A DNA stretch of 64,000 nucleotides from Methylomonas rhizoryzae (GCF_008632455.1 NZ_CP043929.1:2480001-2544000); one strand, 5' to 3'. Counted from the first letter of the stretch, positions 1 to 8,857 are shown. The notes: generated by a model not told the origin, from the letters alone. Translations and numbers: made by a program.

Positions 1-1
1 T

Positions 2-1168
2 ACTGCGCAGCCGGATTATTTGAGCAAAGCGCCGGGCGGCGACAAATTTCTGAAAGCGTCGGAAGACACCATGAAACGCGGCAAAGACGTGTTTGCGGAA
101 ACCTGCGCCCGCTGTCACTCCAGCAAATTGCCGGAAAAAGCCTACAGCTTTTTCCCCAATGGCTGCGTGGGCTCGGACTACCTGGGCTGCTGGGATAAAT
201 ACTGGAAATGGACCAAAACCGACGAATTCAAAACCGAGATGAAGGCCATCGTCGCCAAGGAAGATTTCCTCAAAGACAACTTCCTGTCCACCGAACTGCG
301 CGTGCCGGTCAGCCTATTGCAAACCAACGCCTGCAGTCCTTTAGCCACCAACGGCCTGGCCAACAACATCTGGGACAACTTCACCTCGCAAAGCTACAAA
401 GACCTGCCTTCGGTCGGCAAATACACCGTACACCACCCGATCACCGGCGCACCGTACGACTATACCTTGCCCGGCGGCGGCCGCGGCTTTACCCGTCCGG
501 CGTCTTTGATCAGCGTATGGTCGACCGCTCCGTATTTGCTGAACAACTCCTTGGGCAAATTCTATGCCAGCGGTTCGGTCGAAGACCGGATGAAATCCTT
601 CGACGACTCCATTCACCAATTACTCTGGCCTGAAAAACGTAGCGGCAACCGCGACATCGTGGTCGTCGATTCCGCCAATCCGGCCGAACGCAAGGTACTG
701 AAAGGCCAAGTCGACGTGACCACTACCACCAGCTATCTGCGCATACCCAAAGGCTATCTGCCGGACTTGCTGCAACCTTTGGTCGCGCCGTTCAGCTTGC
801 TGAAACCCTGGGCTTTCGACAAAGAAGGCGTCGAGATCGGCCCTATTCCCAAAGGCACCCCGGTCAACCTGATCTCCAACATGGATTTGGACCCGAGCGA
901 TCCCAGACACGTGATCAAATTGATTAAAGTGCTGAAAGACGTCAAAAAAGCCTTGAAAGCCATCCCGCCCGGCGCCAGCGACGCGGAAGCCATCAAGGTA
1001 TTCGACGACCGCAACATCGTCGACGACATGTTGAGCGTCAGCAAATGCCCCGATTTCGTCGTCAACCGCGGCCACTACTTCGGCACCGATTATCTGGCCG
1101 AAGAAAAAGACACGGCTTTGAACGACGCGGACAAAGAAGCCCTGATCGAGCTTTTAAAAACATTCTAA
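2..1168 (+). CDS. c-type cytochrome (5' end outside window), partner of GMC oxidoreductase
   Basis: The reading frame is open from base 2, so the true start and any signal peptide lie upstream; the TTG at 20 is not a convincing start. About 388 residues are visible. One heme-binding motif, CARCH, sits near residue 36 of the visible part, in a typical cytochrome c opening (RGKDVFAETCARCHSS). A later segment, RGFTRPASLISVWSTAPYLL, resembles the second half of diheme peroxidase/RoxA-like cytochromes, so a further heme may be encoded upstream. It ends 13 bp before the GMC gene. By analogy with known GMC dehydrogenase-cytochrome pairs, it probably passes electrons from the flavoprotein to the respiratory chain in the periplasm. 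Function is inferred from motif and context. Confidence 0.75.
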   Translation, partial: TAQPDYLSKAPGGDKFLKASEDTMKRGKDVFAETCARCHSSKLPEKAYSFFPNGCVGSDYLGCWDKYWKWTKTDEFKTEMKAIVAKEDFLKDNFLSTELRVPVSLLQTNACSPLATNGLANNIWDNFTSQSYKDLPSVGKYTVHHPITGAPYDYTLPGGGRGFTRPASLISVWSTAPYLLNNSLGKFYASGSVEDRMKSFDDSIHQLLWPEKRSGNRDIVVVDSANPAERKVLKGQVDVTTTTSYLRIPKGYLPDLLQPLVAPFSLLKPWAFDKEGVEIGPIPKGTPVNLISNMDLDPSDPRHVIKLIKVLKDVKKALKAIPPGASDAEAIKVFDDRNIVDDMLSVSKCPDFVVNRGHYFGTDYLAEEKDTALNDADKEALIELLKTF

Positions 1169-1181
1169 GGGAGACGCTACG

Positions 1182-3059
1182 ATGACCAACAATGCAGAAT
1201 ACGATTACATCGTAGTGGGTTCGGGTGCCGGCGGCGGCACCCTGGCCGCCCGTCTGGCGGAAAACGGGCGCAAAGTGCTGGTGCTGGAAGCCGGCGGCGA
1301 TCCTTTGAAAATGCAGGGCGGCGACGCGATTTCCGACGAAAACCGCTTGCCGGAAGACTACCAAGTGCCGGTGTTTCATGCCATTTCCAATGAAAACAAA
1401 GCCATGCGTTGGGATTTTTGGGTAAGGCACTGGGGCGATACCCAATTGCAACGCCGCGACGAAAAATACCGCGACGTCTGGGACGGCGAAAAAGTGGACG
1501 GCGTGCTGTATCCGCGCGCCGGCTGCCTGGGCGGCTGCACCGCGCACAACGCCATGATCACGGTCTACCCGCATAACGACGACTGGAACTACATCGCCGA
1601 CTTGACCGGCGATTACAGTTGGAATGCCGACAACATGCGCGGTTATTTCGAAAAAATGGAGAACTGCCACCACCGGCTGCCGACTTACCGCTGGGCGGCT
1701 AAAGTCGGCATCAACCCTACCCGGCACGGCTTCGACGGCTGGTTGCAAACCGAAAAAGCCATCCCGCTGGAAGCCTTGGGCGACAAAACCCTGGTACAAA
1801 CCCTGAAAGAATCGGTAGCGGCGGTCTGGAAAAACATCGATACCGATCCGATAGAAGGTGCAGAATGGTTCGGCGAAAGCCTGGGCGATCCCAACGACTG
1901 GCGCTTGGTGGAAAAAAATGCCACCGGCTTGCGCTACCCGCCGTTGATGACCCGCAACCATACCCGGCTCAGCACCCGCGACCGCCTGCTGGAAGTGCAG
2001 CAACAACATCCCGACAAACTGCACATCGAGTTGAACGCCTTGGTCACTCAAGTGCTGTTCGACGACGACAACCGGGCCATAGGCGTCGAGTATCAAAAAG
2101 GCGAAAAACTCTACCAAGCCCATTATGCGCCGTCGTCCGAATCCGGCGAGCTCAAACAGGTTTACGCCGGCAAAGAAGTGATTTTGTCCGGCGGCGCCTT
2201 CAACACCCCGCAACTATTGATGCTGTCCGGTATCGGCCCGAAAGCCGATCTGGAGCGCTTGCATATTAAGGTGCGGGTGGACCTGCCCGGCGTCGGCACC
2301 AACCTGCAAGACCGCTACGAGGTCGGCGTGGTCAACAAAATGAAGCAAGACTGGGAGGTGCTGAAAGGCGCGCGCTATAGCAAAGGCGATCCGCAATTCA
2401 GCGAATGGGAAAACCAACGCAAAGGCGTGTACACCACCAACGGCGCGGTACTGGCGGTTATCAAACGTTCGTTGAAGGAGCGCAAGTTGCCGGATTTGTT
2501 CTGCTTTGCGTTGTTGGCGCGTTTTCAGGGCTACTTCCCCAACTTCTCGCAATGGATACCGGAGCTGAACTACCTGACCTGGGCGGTGCTGAAAGCCCAC
2601 ACCAACAACCGGGCCGGGGAAGTGAAACTGAAATCCACCGACCCGCGCGAACGGCCTTACATCAACTTCAAATATTTCGAAGAAGGTACCGAGGACGGCG
2701 GCGAGGATTTGGAATCGGTAGTCGAGGGCGTCAAATTCGTGCGCAGCCTGACCGCGCCGCTGATTGCCGACGGCATCATCGAGGAAGAAGCTTTTCCGGG
2801 TAAAGACGTGCAAACCGACGATGAAATCCGCGACTTCATCCGCTACCAATCCTGGGGCCACCACGCCTCCTGTACTTGCCCTATCGGCAGCGACATCGAC
2901 GAGTACGCGGTATTGGACAGCAAATTCCGGGTCCGCGGCGTCAAAGGCCTGCGGGTAGTGGATGCCTCGGTATTCCCGCGCATTCCCGGCTTCTTCATCG
3001 TCTGCGCCATCTACATGATCGCCGAAAAAGCCGCCGAGGTGATATTGTCGGAAGCATAA
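1182..3059 (+). CDS. GMC family FAD-dependent oxidoreductase
   Basis: 625 aa. The N-terminus carries the FAD dinucleotide fold (VVGSGAGGGTLAARL, then an acidic residue in VLEAGG). GMC signature 1 region is GCLGGCTAHNAM (about residue 115) and signature 2 is GGAFNTPQLLMLSGIG (about residue 340). The C-terminal catalytic region is WGHHASCTCPIGSD followed by DASVFPRIPGFF. Ribosome site AGGGAG lies 8 bp before the ATG. It follows the cytochrome gene directly, so the pair likely forms an alcohol/sugar/lactone-type dehydrogenase that uses cytochrome rather than oxygen. The substrate cannot be read from sequence. No Tat or Sec signal is evident; export could occur with a partner. Confidence 0.9.
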   Translation: MTNNAEYDYIVVGSGAGGGTLAARLAENGRKVLVLEAGGDPLKMQGGDAISDENRLPEDYQVPVFHAISNENKAMRWDFWVRHWGDTQLQRRDEKYRDVWDGEKVDGVLYPRAGCLGGCTAHNAMITVYPHNDDWNYIADLTGDYSWNADNMRGYFEKMENCHHRLPTYRWAAKVGINPTRHGFDGWLQTEKAIPLEALGDKTLVQTLKESVAAVWKNIDTDPIEGAEWFGESLGDPNDWRLVEKNATGLRYPPLMTRNHTRLSTRDRLLEVQQQHPDKLHIELNALVTQVLFDDDNRAIGVEYQKGEKLYQAHYAPSSESGELKQVYAGKEVILSGGAFNTPQLLMLSGIGPKADLERLHIKVRVDLPGVGTNLQDRYEVGVVNKMKQDWEVLKGARYSKGDPQFSEWENQRKGVYTTNGAVLAVIKRSLKERKLPDLFCFALLARFQGYFPNFSQWIPELNYLTWAVLKAHTNNRAGEVKLKSTDPRERPYINFKYFEEGTEDGGEDLESVVEGVKFVRSLTAPLIADGIIEEEAFPGKDVQTDDEIRDFIRYQSWGHHASCTCPIGSDIDEYAVLDSKFRVRGVKGLRVVDASVFPRIPGFFIVCAIYMIAEKAAEVILSEA

Positions 3060-3077
3060 ACAAACAGGTGCCAACAG

Positions 3078-3113
3078 AACCGGCCGGCGCGCAGTAATGT
3101 GGGTCGGCCGGTT
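3078..3113 (+). terminator. Hairpin after the GMC gene
   Basis: Perfect 9-bp inverted repeat AACCGGCCG / CGGCCGGTT with an 18-nt loop, 19 bp after the GMC stop. There is only a short T run (GTTTC) after it, so it is a plausible but weak intrinsic terminator. Confidence 0.5.
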
Positions 3114-3791
3114 TCAATCCCATATTTGCCATCTCCTCTTCCGGCGCGACGCCCGTTGATAAATACTGTTTTTCCTAATGGAAAATCCGGGTTAGGTTGT
3201 TAAAGCGGCTAAGCATTGGGGGGTTGGACGCATCCAGCCCCATACCAGACACAAATAGTTCGAACACGCTCAATGCGTCAGCAAACGGGAAACCAGTCCG
3301 TCCAAAGAAAATCCCCGGTTACATACAATACCAACCGGCCCCGCAGGCTGATTGGCTATAGCGGCCGATTCAAGCCGAACGCGGGATTCGATGCCGGACC
3401 GATTATTCAATCCGTCCGTAACGTTTGTCACAATTTCAGAGCACTTGAAACGTCAGGAACGGAATTGCAAATCCCGTCCCGCTTCGTTGCCCTGCCGATT
3501 TGTCGTAGCGCCAACATCCAAACAGCGTGACGGCGTTAAATGATTCCGTCGCGATAGTGACTCTGGAATCGACAGCCTTTCATATGAAGCATGCTTTCGA
3601 TTTCAGGATGTTATCGCGACGGGATGCTTTCTTTTGGTAGGTTTCTTTACTCTACCACCTTAGAATAAGCGGTAATTTTATTTACCGGACCGATGGGTGA
3701 TTGGCCTGATTTTATGTCCCCATTTCACAATGACGAAGAAATCGGTCGTATTGCAAGCCACTTGTATCTTTAACGACGTTCAGTGAGTTTC
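3114..3791. other. Long intergenic region with several inverted repeats
   Basis: About 680 bp without a convincing gene. Three inverted repeats are seen: CCGTCGCGATA at 3546-3556 against 3612-3622 (11 bp, perfect, 55-nt loop); TGGTAG at 3635-3640 against 3652-3657; CGGTAA at 3670-3675 against 3682-3687. The last two lie 105-155 bp before the GntR-type gene and could be operators. The first contains the TCGCGA core also found in the palindromic repeat near 8.8 kb. Confidence 0.5.
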
Positions 3792-4598
3792 ATGAGCCCG
3801 AATTCATCCGCCGTCAAGCCGCAGCATCAGGCCGCCAACGACGGCGCCGCCTTCATCGACAAAATCCGTCCTGACAGCGGCGTTGCAGAGCCGGTTTACA
3901 AACAATTGCTGCGCCGCATCGTGCAACTGATCGAATCCGGCGAACTCGGCGACGGCTACAGCCTGCCGTCCGAGCGGGCCCTGGCCGAAGCCCTGGATTT
4001 GAGCCGTACCACGGTGCGCCGCTGCTACGAACAGTTGCGGGCGCAAGACCATATCGACACCCATGGCCGCGCCGGGGTAACGGTGAAAGCGCCGCCGCGG
4101 CGAATCGCGCCGGAAATGGGACGGTTAAAGGGCTTTACCGAAGAAATGCGCGAGCTCGGCATGCTGGCGTCCGCTCAAATCCTGGAGCAAGGCATCGTCG
4201 AAGACCGCACGATAGCCTCAATTTTCAATCGGCCGGCATCCAACCGTTTTTTAAGAATTGTGCGGCTACGCCTGGGCGACGGCAACCCGATGTCGCGCGA
4301 GGTTGCTTGGTACGATTTAACCCCGGCGCCGCTGTTGGCGCAGTGGCACGGCGAAGGTTCCGCCTATCAATTTTTACGGGAACGCTGCGGCTTGAGCTTG
4401 CAGCGCGCCGAGCAAACCATCGAAGCCGTGATCTGTAACGATGCCGAAATGGCGGTGTTCGGTTTCTCGGAACCCGGCCCCTGTTTGCTGCTGAAACGAA
4501 AAACCTATGCCGACCACGGCACGATGGTCGAATACGTCGAAGGCACCTTTCGCGGCGATGCTTATACCTATCGGATCGAACTCAAAATGCCCGGCTGA
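3792..4598 (+). CDS. GntR/HutC family transcriptional regulator with UTRA domain
   Basis: 268 aa from the ATG at 3792; a GTG at 3783 is an alternative and neither has a strong ribosome site. Residues about 25-95 form a GntR winged helix (VYKQLLRRIVQLI, LPSERALAEALDLSRTTVRR). Residues about 110-265 match the UTRA ligand-binding domain (KGFTEEMRELG, FLRIVRLRLGDGNPMSRE, AEQTIEAV). HutC-type regulators sense small metabolites such as sugars or histidine-pathway intermediates. The 3' end overlaps the convergent sugar-kinase gene by 17 bp. That neighbour makes a carbohydrate ligand plausible, but this is inference. Confidence 0.88.
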   Translation: MSPNSSAVKPQHQAANDGAAFIDKIRPDSGVAEPVYKQLLRRIVQLIESGELGDGYSLPSERALAEALDLSRTTVRRCYEQLRAQDHIDTHGRAGVTVKAPPRRIAPEMGRLKGFTEEMRELGMLASAQILEQGIVEDRTIASIFNRPASNRFLRIVRLRLGDGNPMSREVAWYDLTPAPLLAQWHGEGSAYQFLRERCGLSLQRAEQTIEAVICNDAEMAVFGFSEPGPCLLLKRKTYADHGTMVEYVEGTFRGDAYTYRIELKMPG

Positions 4599-5541
4599 TT
4601 CGGCGAATCTCCGGCGCTGGCCGGTAACTCATAAATTCAATCAACGTCTCGCTGCTCGGCAAATGCGCCAAAACTCCGTCGCGCTCGGCGACATAAGCGC
4701 CGCAAGCATTGGCCGTAAGCAAGGCTTGCTCTGCCGGGTATCGATCCTGCGCCCAAAGCCATCCGGCACTGAACGCATCGCCGGCGCCGGTGGCATCGCG
4801 GACCTCAACCAGCCAGGCCGCTACGTAGATCACTTCCTGCCGCCCCAGCGCGACGCAGCCTTGCTCTCCCAGCGTCACGATCAGCCAATCGCCTTGCCAA
4901 TCGATGCCGACGGCCATAGCCGGCAGAGTATACAACCATTGTTGCGCGGACAGTGGTGGCCGGTCGCCACAAGCAAACAGCGCCACCGCTTCGGCAGCAT
5001 TTAAGATCAGGGCATCTGTAAGCGCCAGCAATTCCGGCGTCATCGGCCGCCACGGCGACGGATTCAGCAGCGTGTAAATACCCAGCCGGCGCGCGGCCGA
5101 AAACGCCGCCACGACCGGCTCCAACGGTATTTCCTGCTGGGCGTAAATGCGGCGAGGACGCGACCGGTTCAGAGCGTCCAGCACGATGGACGACGTCAAA
5201 CGGTTATTGGCGCCGGGAAACACGGCAATGACGTTGCCGCCACGTGCGTCGATCAAACCGACGCCGTAGCCGGACTGTGCAGCGCAGACAACCAGCCAGC
5301 GCGTATCGACACCCATCCGCGATAAATCGGCGCTAATTTGCCGGCCGGCATTATCATCGCCGACCGGCAGCAGCAATGCCGTCTCCGTCCCCAGCTTGTG
5401 CAAAGCCACGCCTACGTTTAAACCCTTGCCGCCGTGTTCCTGCCAATAGCGTTCGGCCAACAAGGATTGCCCGGCACCGGGCAAATCCGGCAGTTGCAAG
5501 CAATTGGCCTGTACATAGCTACCTAACACCAGCGTTGGCAT
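4582..5541 (-). CDS. pfkB family carbohydrate kinase
   Basis: 319 aa, the usual size for the ribokinase/pfkB family. The N-terminal substrate-binding signature is GGKGLNVGVALHKLG (about residue 37). The C-terminal ATP/anion-hole signature is VRDATGAGDAFSAG (about residue 248), with the catalytic Asp in GAGDAF. The sugar specificity (ribose, fructose or other) cannot be decided by eye. It is convergent with the GntR/UTRA gene, with overlapping ends, and divergent from the PEP-CTERM-like gene. Phosphorylation of a sugar in the cytoplasm is the expected role. Confidence 0.88.
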   Translation of the reverse strand: MPTLVLGSYVQANCLQLPDLPGAGQSLLAERYWQEHGGKGLNVGVALHKLGTETALLLPVGDDNAGRQISADLSRMGVDTRWLVVCAAQSGYGVGLIDARGGNVIAVFPGANNRLTSSIVLDALNRSRPRRIYAQQEIPLEPVVAAFSAARRLGIYTLLNPSPWRPMTPELLALTDALILNAAEAVALFACGDRPPLSAQQWLYTLPAMAVGIDWQGDWLIVTLGEQGCVALGRQEVIYVAAWLVEVRDATGAGDAFSAGWLWAQDRYPAEQALLTANACGAYVAERDGVLAHLPSSETLIEFMSYRPAPEIRRISRAF

Positions 5542-5610
5542 AACCGTTTCCTGAGGCGATTGACACTGGACTATAGCCTAAAGGCAAATCCCGGCTTTTT
5601 ACACCGCTAA

Positions 5611-5630
5611 TTTTGGTATTGTTTTGGTAT
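5611..5630 (+). promoter_or_regulatory. Direct repeat TTTTGGTAT x2, possible operator
   Basis: TTTTGGTAT occurs at 5611-5619 and 5622-5630, an 11-bp period (one helical turn), in the 164-bp gap between the divergent sugar kinase and secreted-protein genes. This spacing suits a protein-binding direct repeat. No factor can be named. Confidence 0.3.
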
Positions 5631-5705
5631 CTATATGGCTTTACACTCGTTGCCGACGGTGACTGGAGGCAGCGCACCGCATTTTCCGCTTATCCAGGAG
5701 CACTC

Positions 5706-6536
5706 ATGAATCGATTTCAATACACCACGCTGGCGTGCTTGCTAGTCGCAAGCTCTTCCGCCTGGTCTTACTCAACTTCAGTCGAAGCCGGAGCCAGCGC
5801 CGGTTTTTCGTCAGGAAACTCGCTGGATAGCGAGCTCAACCGCGATGCCCGAATTGACCATCCGTCCCTGGCTTCGGCCCTGGCAACCGCCGAAGGCTAT
5901 GCCGCCAGCGCCTTTGCCTACGCCGACGCCGGCGTGCTCAAAGCCTACGCGGCAGCCAACGTCGAAAACGGCATCCTCAATTCGACCGCTAACGCCAAGT
6001 CGATCTTTAGCGACACCATCAAACTTACGGGTTCCGGCAATGCTCGATTCATTCAAATTTTGCTGAATTTTAAGGTGGAGGGCGGCATTAGCGGAATCGG
6101 CGCGGCTTCGGGCTTCGTCGAACTGAGCGGCAGCCACGGCAAAATCGACTTCACACAAAACTATTACAGTTCGCCCGCCTATAGTTGCGGCACCTGGTCC
6201 GGCGACACCGGCGCTTGCGATGGTAGCTCAATCTTCTGGGTTCCCACCAACACCGAACTGACGATTAGCGGCTTGCTGCAGGTCGGCGCAACCGCCGACG
6301 GCTACGGCGGATTGTTCGATCCGGACAAGCGGCGTGCAGTGACTGATTTCAGCCATACCGCGCTAACCTTTATCAGCGTGCTGGATCCGAATTATCAGTT
6401 GACCAGCCAAAGCGGCTACAGCTACGCCCCGGTGCCTTTGCCGCCGGCACTAGCCTTGTTCGCTGCCGGCCTGACGGCGCTGATGCCGAAACGATGGGTA
6501 CGGTTTGCGTTGCGGCTGAATCGGTCCTTGGTTTAG
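5706..6536 (+). CDS. Secreted protein with VPLPA/PEP-CTERM-like sorting tail
   Basis: 276 aa from the ATG at 5706, which has a good ribosome site (CCAGGAG). A signal peptide is clear (LACLLVASSSAWSYS). The middle is Ala/Gly/Ser-rich with beta-like stretches and one Cys pair (SCGTWSGDTGAC). The C-terminus is PVPLPPALALFAAGLTAL followed by basic residues (PKRWVR). That is the pattern of VPLPA/PEP-CTERM signals processed by exosortase or archaeosortase-like enzymes, which anchor or release proteins at the outer surface. The tail continues about 10 residues beyond the usual basic end. No other domain was recognised and no exosortase is in this window. Confidence 0.75.
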   Translation: MNRFQYTTLACLLVASSSAWSYSTSVEAGASAGFSSGNSLDSELNRDARIDHPSLASALATAEGYAASAFAYADAGVLKAYAAANVENGILNSTANAKSIFSDTIKLTGSGNARFIQILLNFKVEGGISGIGAASGFVELSGSHGKIDFTQNYYSSPAYSCGTWSGDTGACDGSSIFWVPTNTELTISGLLQVGATADGYGGLFDPDKRRAVTDFSHTALTFISVLDPNYQLTSQSGYSYAPVPLPPALALFAAGLTALMPKRWVRFALRLNRSLV

Positions 6537-6822
6537 CAGCACGAGCGGCAGTCAGCTCGGTTATGTAAACCAAAACGTCCGGCTGCTACTTATGCGCAAC
6601 CGGATTAAATGAATGTTCACGCATACCGGTCGCGGTTTCGCCCCGGTAGCCGGCGTCACAAAGTGTGGCATATGACGCACTTTGGCCGGCACCTCCCGCT
6701 AACTTTCGTCGCCAACACCGCCAATGCACCGGACTATCCGTGCATCGCTCAGGCTTTCGCGGTCTGTGGCTTAAAGTTTGCTGCGGCAAAAGACGTTTCA
6801 TTGCCGACTATGTCTTGTCATG

Positions 6823-7034
6823 ACTGTGTTTCATCGCCAACCGTTGACGCAGGTGCTGGATGAGATCAACCGCTACCGCAAGGGCCGCATCATCGCCGTC
6901 AATCCAAAGCTGGCGGGACGAGTCGTCAACGGCGTATTCAACAATGGCGATCCTGATGCAGTGCTGGCGGCGCTAACCGCCACGCTCAAGCCAAAGCCTT
7001 GCGGCTGCCGGGCGATTTGGTGTTGTTGTATTGA
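6823..7034 (+). pseudogene. fecR C-terminal fragment (frameshifted)
   Basis: Frame 1 encodes TVFHRQPLTQVLDEINRYRK and continues GRIIAVNPKLAGRVVNG, FNNGDPDAVLAAL. This is the conserved C-terminal segment of FecR-type anti-sigma/iron-sensor proteins, which usually read RLVFxxxPLxEVLxEINRYR. Near 6998 the natural ending LRLPGDLVLLY-stop is found only in a second frame, so a one-base frameshift has occurred. The whole N-terminal part, including the HTH-associated and transmembrane regions, is missing. It is a relic of a FecIR/TonB-receptor iron-uptake locus. Confidence 0.7.
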
Positions 7035-7156
7035 TGGGATCGGTGGAAATCTCGCACAGAGAGCCGACGGATAAAATTTTTTTCGCCACTAAGGGTAAGC
7101 CCGAATTCATAGCGTCTTTGTCGGTAACAGCATCCATCGACAAAGGAGATTGACGA

Positions 7157-7420
7157 ATGAAACTGGTTGGCGATCCATCTCTGGCTGAGTTAACTCTAGG
7201 CTTGCTGCTGTCGATGTACGGCATCACCGGCAGTATTTTGGTGTTTTATGCCGAAATCGACGAATGGCTGCGCCCGGAGCTACTGCGGGTTACTCAACCG
7301 GACAAAGGCCAATACCGGCCTTTGTCCGAAATTTTTGAAGCCGGCAAAAACGCCATGCCGCCGCAGGCTAAACATACTTTTGCGGTGTATCCGCTTGACG
7401 CTAACGCCGGAGAGCCGTAG
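7157..7420 (+). pseudogene. PepSY-associated TM protein, N-terminal fragment
   Basis: 87 codons with a good ribosome site (AAAGGAGAT). The text LTLGLLLSMYGITGSILVFY followed by EIDEWLRPELL is the first membrane helix and following segment of PepSY-associated transmembrane proteins. These are usually 350-500 aa and often sit next to TonB-dependent siderophore receptors. The frame ends at tandem stop codons after PLDANAGEP and nothing downstream continues the family. It is therefore a truncated gene rather than a small functional protein. It lies about 120 bp after the fecR fragment, so a receptor gene has apparently been deleted between them. Confidence 0.65.
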
Positions 7421-7798
7421 TAGATCGGAATTATCCGCATAAAGTCCCGGTTGTTAGAGCGCTAGGTAACCATAAGATGATTTCGGCCGTAGATCGCGCA
7501 GTTGAAGCGGATCGGAAGAAAAGCCGATTAGGTATGACAAATAGACTCTTAGAACTTGCTTTTTCAAGCAGCGTCCATTCCCCAATACAGTCGGAACAAC
7601 GGACCTGCGCAAGCAGCCAGGAAGAACTTTTTTCTAGCCCATTCGCTGAATCCCCTAATTTCTTTACATAGATCAAATTGGGCGGCGGGCAAATGCATTC
7701 CAATGCTTAAAGTCAAGCAACCGGCGGTGTAACCGTCCGGTTCTTCCGGCGTTAGCTGGCCCGTAAACCACTAGCCGAAGAAGCGAGGAACCAACCCT
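7421..7798. other. Non-coding gap before the methyltransferase gene
   Basis: 378 bp. Only short unconvincing frames are present on either strand. Base composition drops compared with the flanking GC-rich genes. A ribosome site (GAAGCGAGGAACC) ends the gap. No repeat or hairpin of note was seen. Confidence 0.4.
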
Positions 7799-8632
7799 AT
7801 GAAAACCTTAATTAACAGCATGATTCCCAAACGACTGCTTCCGATTGCCCGTAAGGCATATTGGACGCTGTTTGGATCGAAAAGAATTGATCTTTCGAAA
7901 GAGTATGAATCGTTAAATGCGCTGCAAGCATTAAAGTGCAAAATATCCTACAACCGATATGGCGGCTACTGCGTACCACTCTCCTCGCACCACCGCCCTG
8001 CGGCACAGAAAGTTCTTGCCAAGGCTGTATATGAACCCGACACCATCGAATATATGTTGGAAAACTGCCAAAGCGGTGATGTTGTCCATGCAGGAACTTA
8101 TTTCGGTGACTTTTTACCGGCACTGGCGAAGGGCATTCCCGGAAATGCAAAAGTATGGGCATTCGAGCCCAATCCCGAGAACTACCGGTGCGCGAGAATT
8201 ACCCTTGATCTTAATGGCATCGAAAACACGGTGTTAACCCATGCCGGTCTTGGAGAAAAGCAAGAAACTCGATTGATCAAAACCAGGGATGCTAACGGCC
8301 TCGCTTTGGGGGGAGCAAGCCGGATAGTTTCCGGAAACACGAGCGACGAAATAGGCACGGAGGCTGTCCGTATCGTCACGATAGATGATACGGTGGAATC
8401 AGACAGAACGGTTTCAATCATTCAACTCGATGTTGAAGGTTATGAAAAAGAGGCATTGGCGGGCGCGTTGAAAACCATAAGAAGGTGCCTCCCTATTATC
8501 ATTCTTGAGGTCTTACCTAACAGTACTCTTTTAGGGAGTGAGTGGTTTTCGAACAACATTTTGAGCCTGGGCTATAAAAAAATCCAGGACTTACATGGGA
8601 ACTCAGTATTCTCGTATAAGGCGGCTGACTAA
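7799..8632 (+). CDS. FkbM family methyltransferase
   Basis: 277 aa. The SAM-binding core can be followed: GDVVHAGTYFGDFLPALAK (motif I region), VWAFEPNPENY (motif II with the acidic residue) and IIQLDVEGYEKEALAGA, which is the FkbM hallmark DVEGxE. Such enzymes O-methylate sugars or small metabolites and are common in surface polysaccharide loci. Here there is no glycan gene beside it. Codon use is more AT-rich than that of its neighbours, and it sits between a decayed iron-uptake locus and a palindromic repeat. Acquisition by transfer is therefore plausible. Confidence 0.85.
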   Translation: MKTLINSMIPKRLLPIARKAYWTLFGSKRIDLSKEYESLNALQALKCKISYNRYGGYCVPLSSHHRPAAQKVLAKAVYEPDTIEYMLENCQSGDVVHAGTYFGDFLPALAKGIPGNAKVWAFEPNPENYRCARITLDLNGIENTVLTHAGLGEKQETRLIKTRDANGLALGGASRIVSGNTSDEIGTEAVRIVTIDDTVESDRTVSIIQLDVEGYEKEALAGALKTIRRCLPIIILEVLPNSTLLGSEWFSNNILSLGYKKIQDLHGNSVFSYKAAD

Positions 8633-8803
8633 AGTTTCAGCCAACAAACCAAGTTGGTTTGTGGTTTTACTTTCAGTAGTCCGATTTCCCAAAATTGCAA
8701 CCTTGAGATAGCCTGCCGAGTAAACGGTTGGCAATCGCCCACAATGAAGGCAGCCGAATGGCTCCGGATTTTGTGCAGATTACTATGAAAGTCATGGTGG
8801 TAA

Positions 8804-8857
8804 CGACACATAGCCGCGATTCGCAAGGCCTCATCGCGACTATGCGTCGCTCCTACC
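8804..8857. repeat. REP-like palindrome with GTAGGAGCGACG end
   Basis: Arms CGACACATAGCCGCGAT (8804-8820) and ATCGCGACTATGCGTCG (8833-8849) pair at 15 of 17 positions around a 12-nt loop. On the minus strand it begins GTAGGAGCGACGCATAGTCG, a form typical of dispersed extragenic palindromes in gammaproteobacteria. It lies in the 324-bp gap between the methyltransferase gene and the convergent Lrp-type gene, where nothing else was recognised. Confidence 0.6.

Noticed and set aside
1062..3074. Long minus-strand frames (383 and 286 codons) opposite the GMC gene
   Set aside because: High-GC shadows rich in Val, Phe, Arg and Gln with no recognisable domain.
7034..7153. 39-codon frame starting MGSVEISHREPTDK between the FecR and PepSY fragments
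   Set aside because: Its ATG overlaps the old FecR stop, but there is no recognisable family and it sits in a decayed locus; too weak to call.
7431..7703. 90-codon minus-strand frame
   Set aside because: No ribosome site, no family resemblance, in a gap with relaxed composition.
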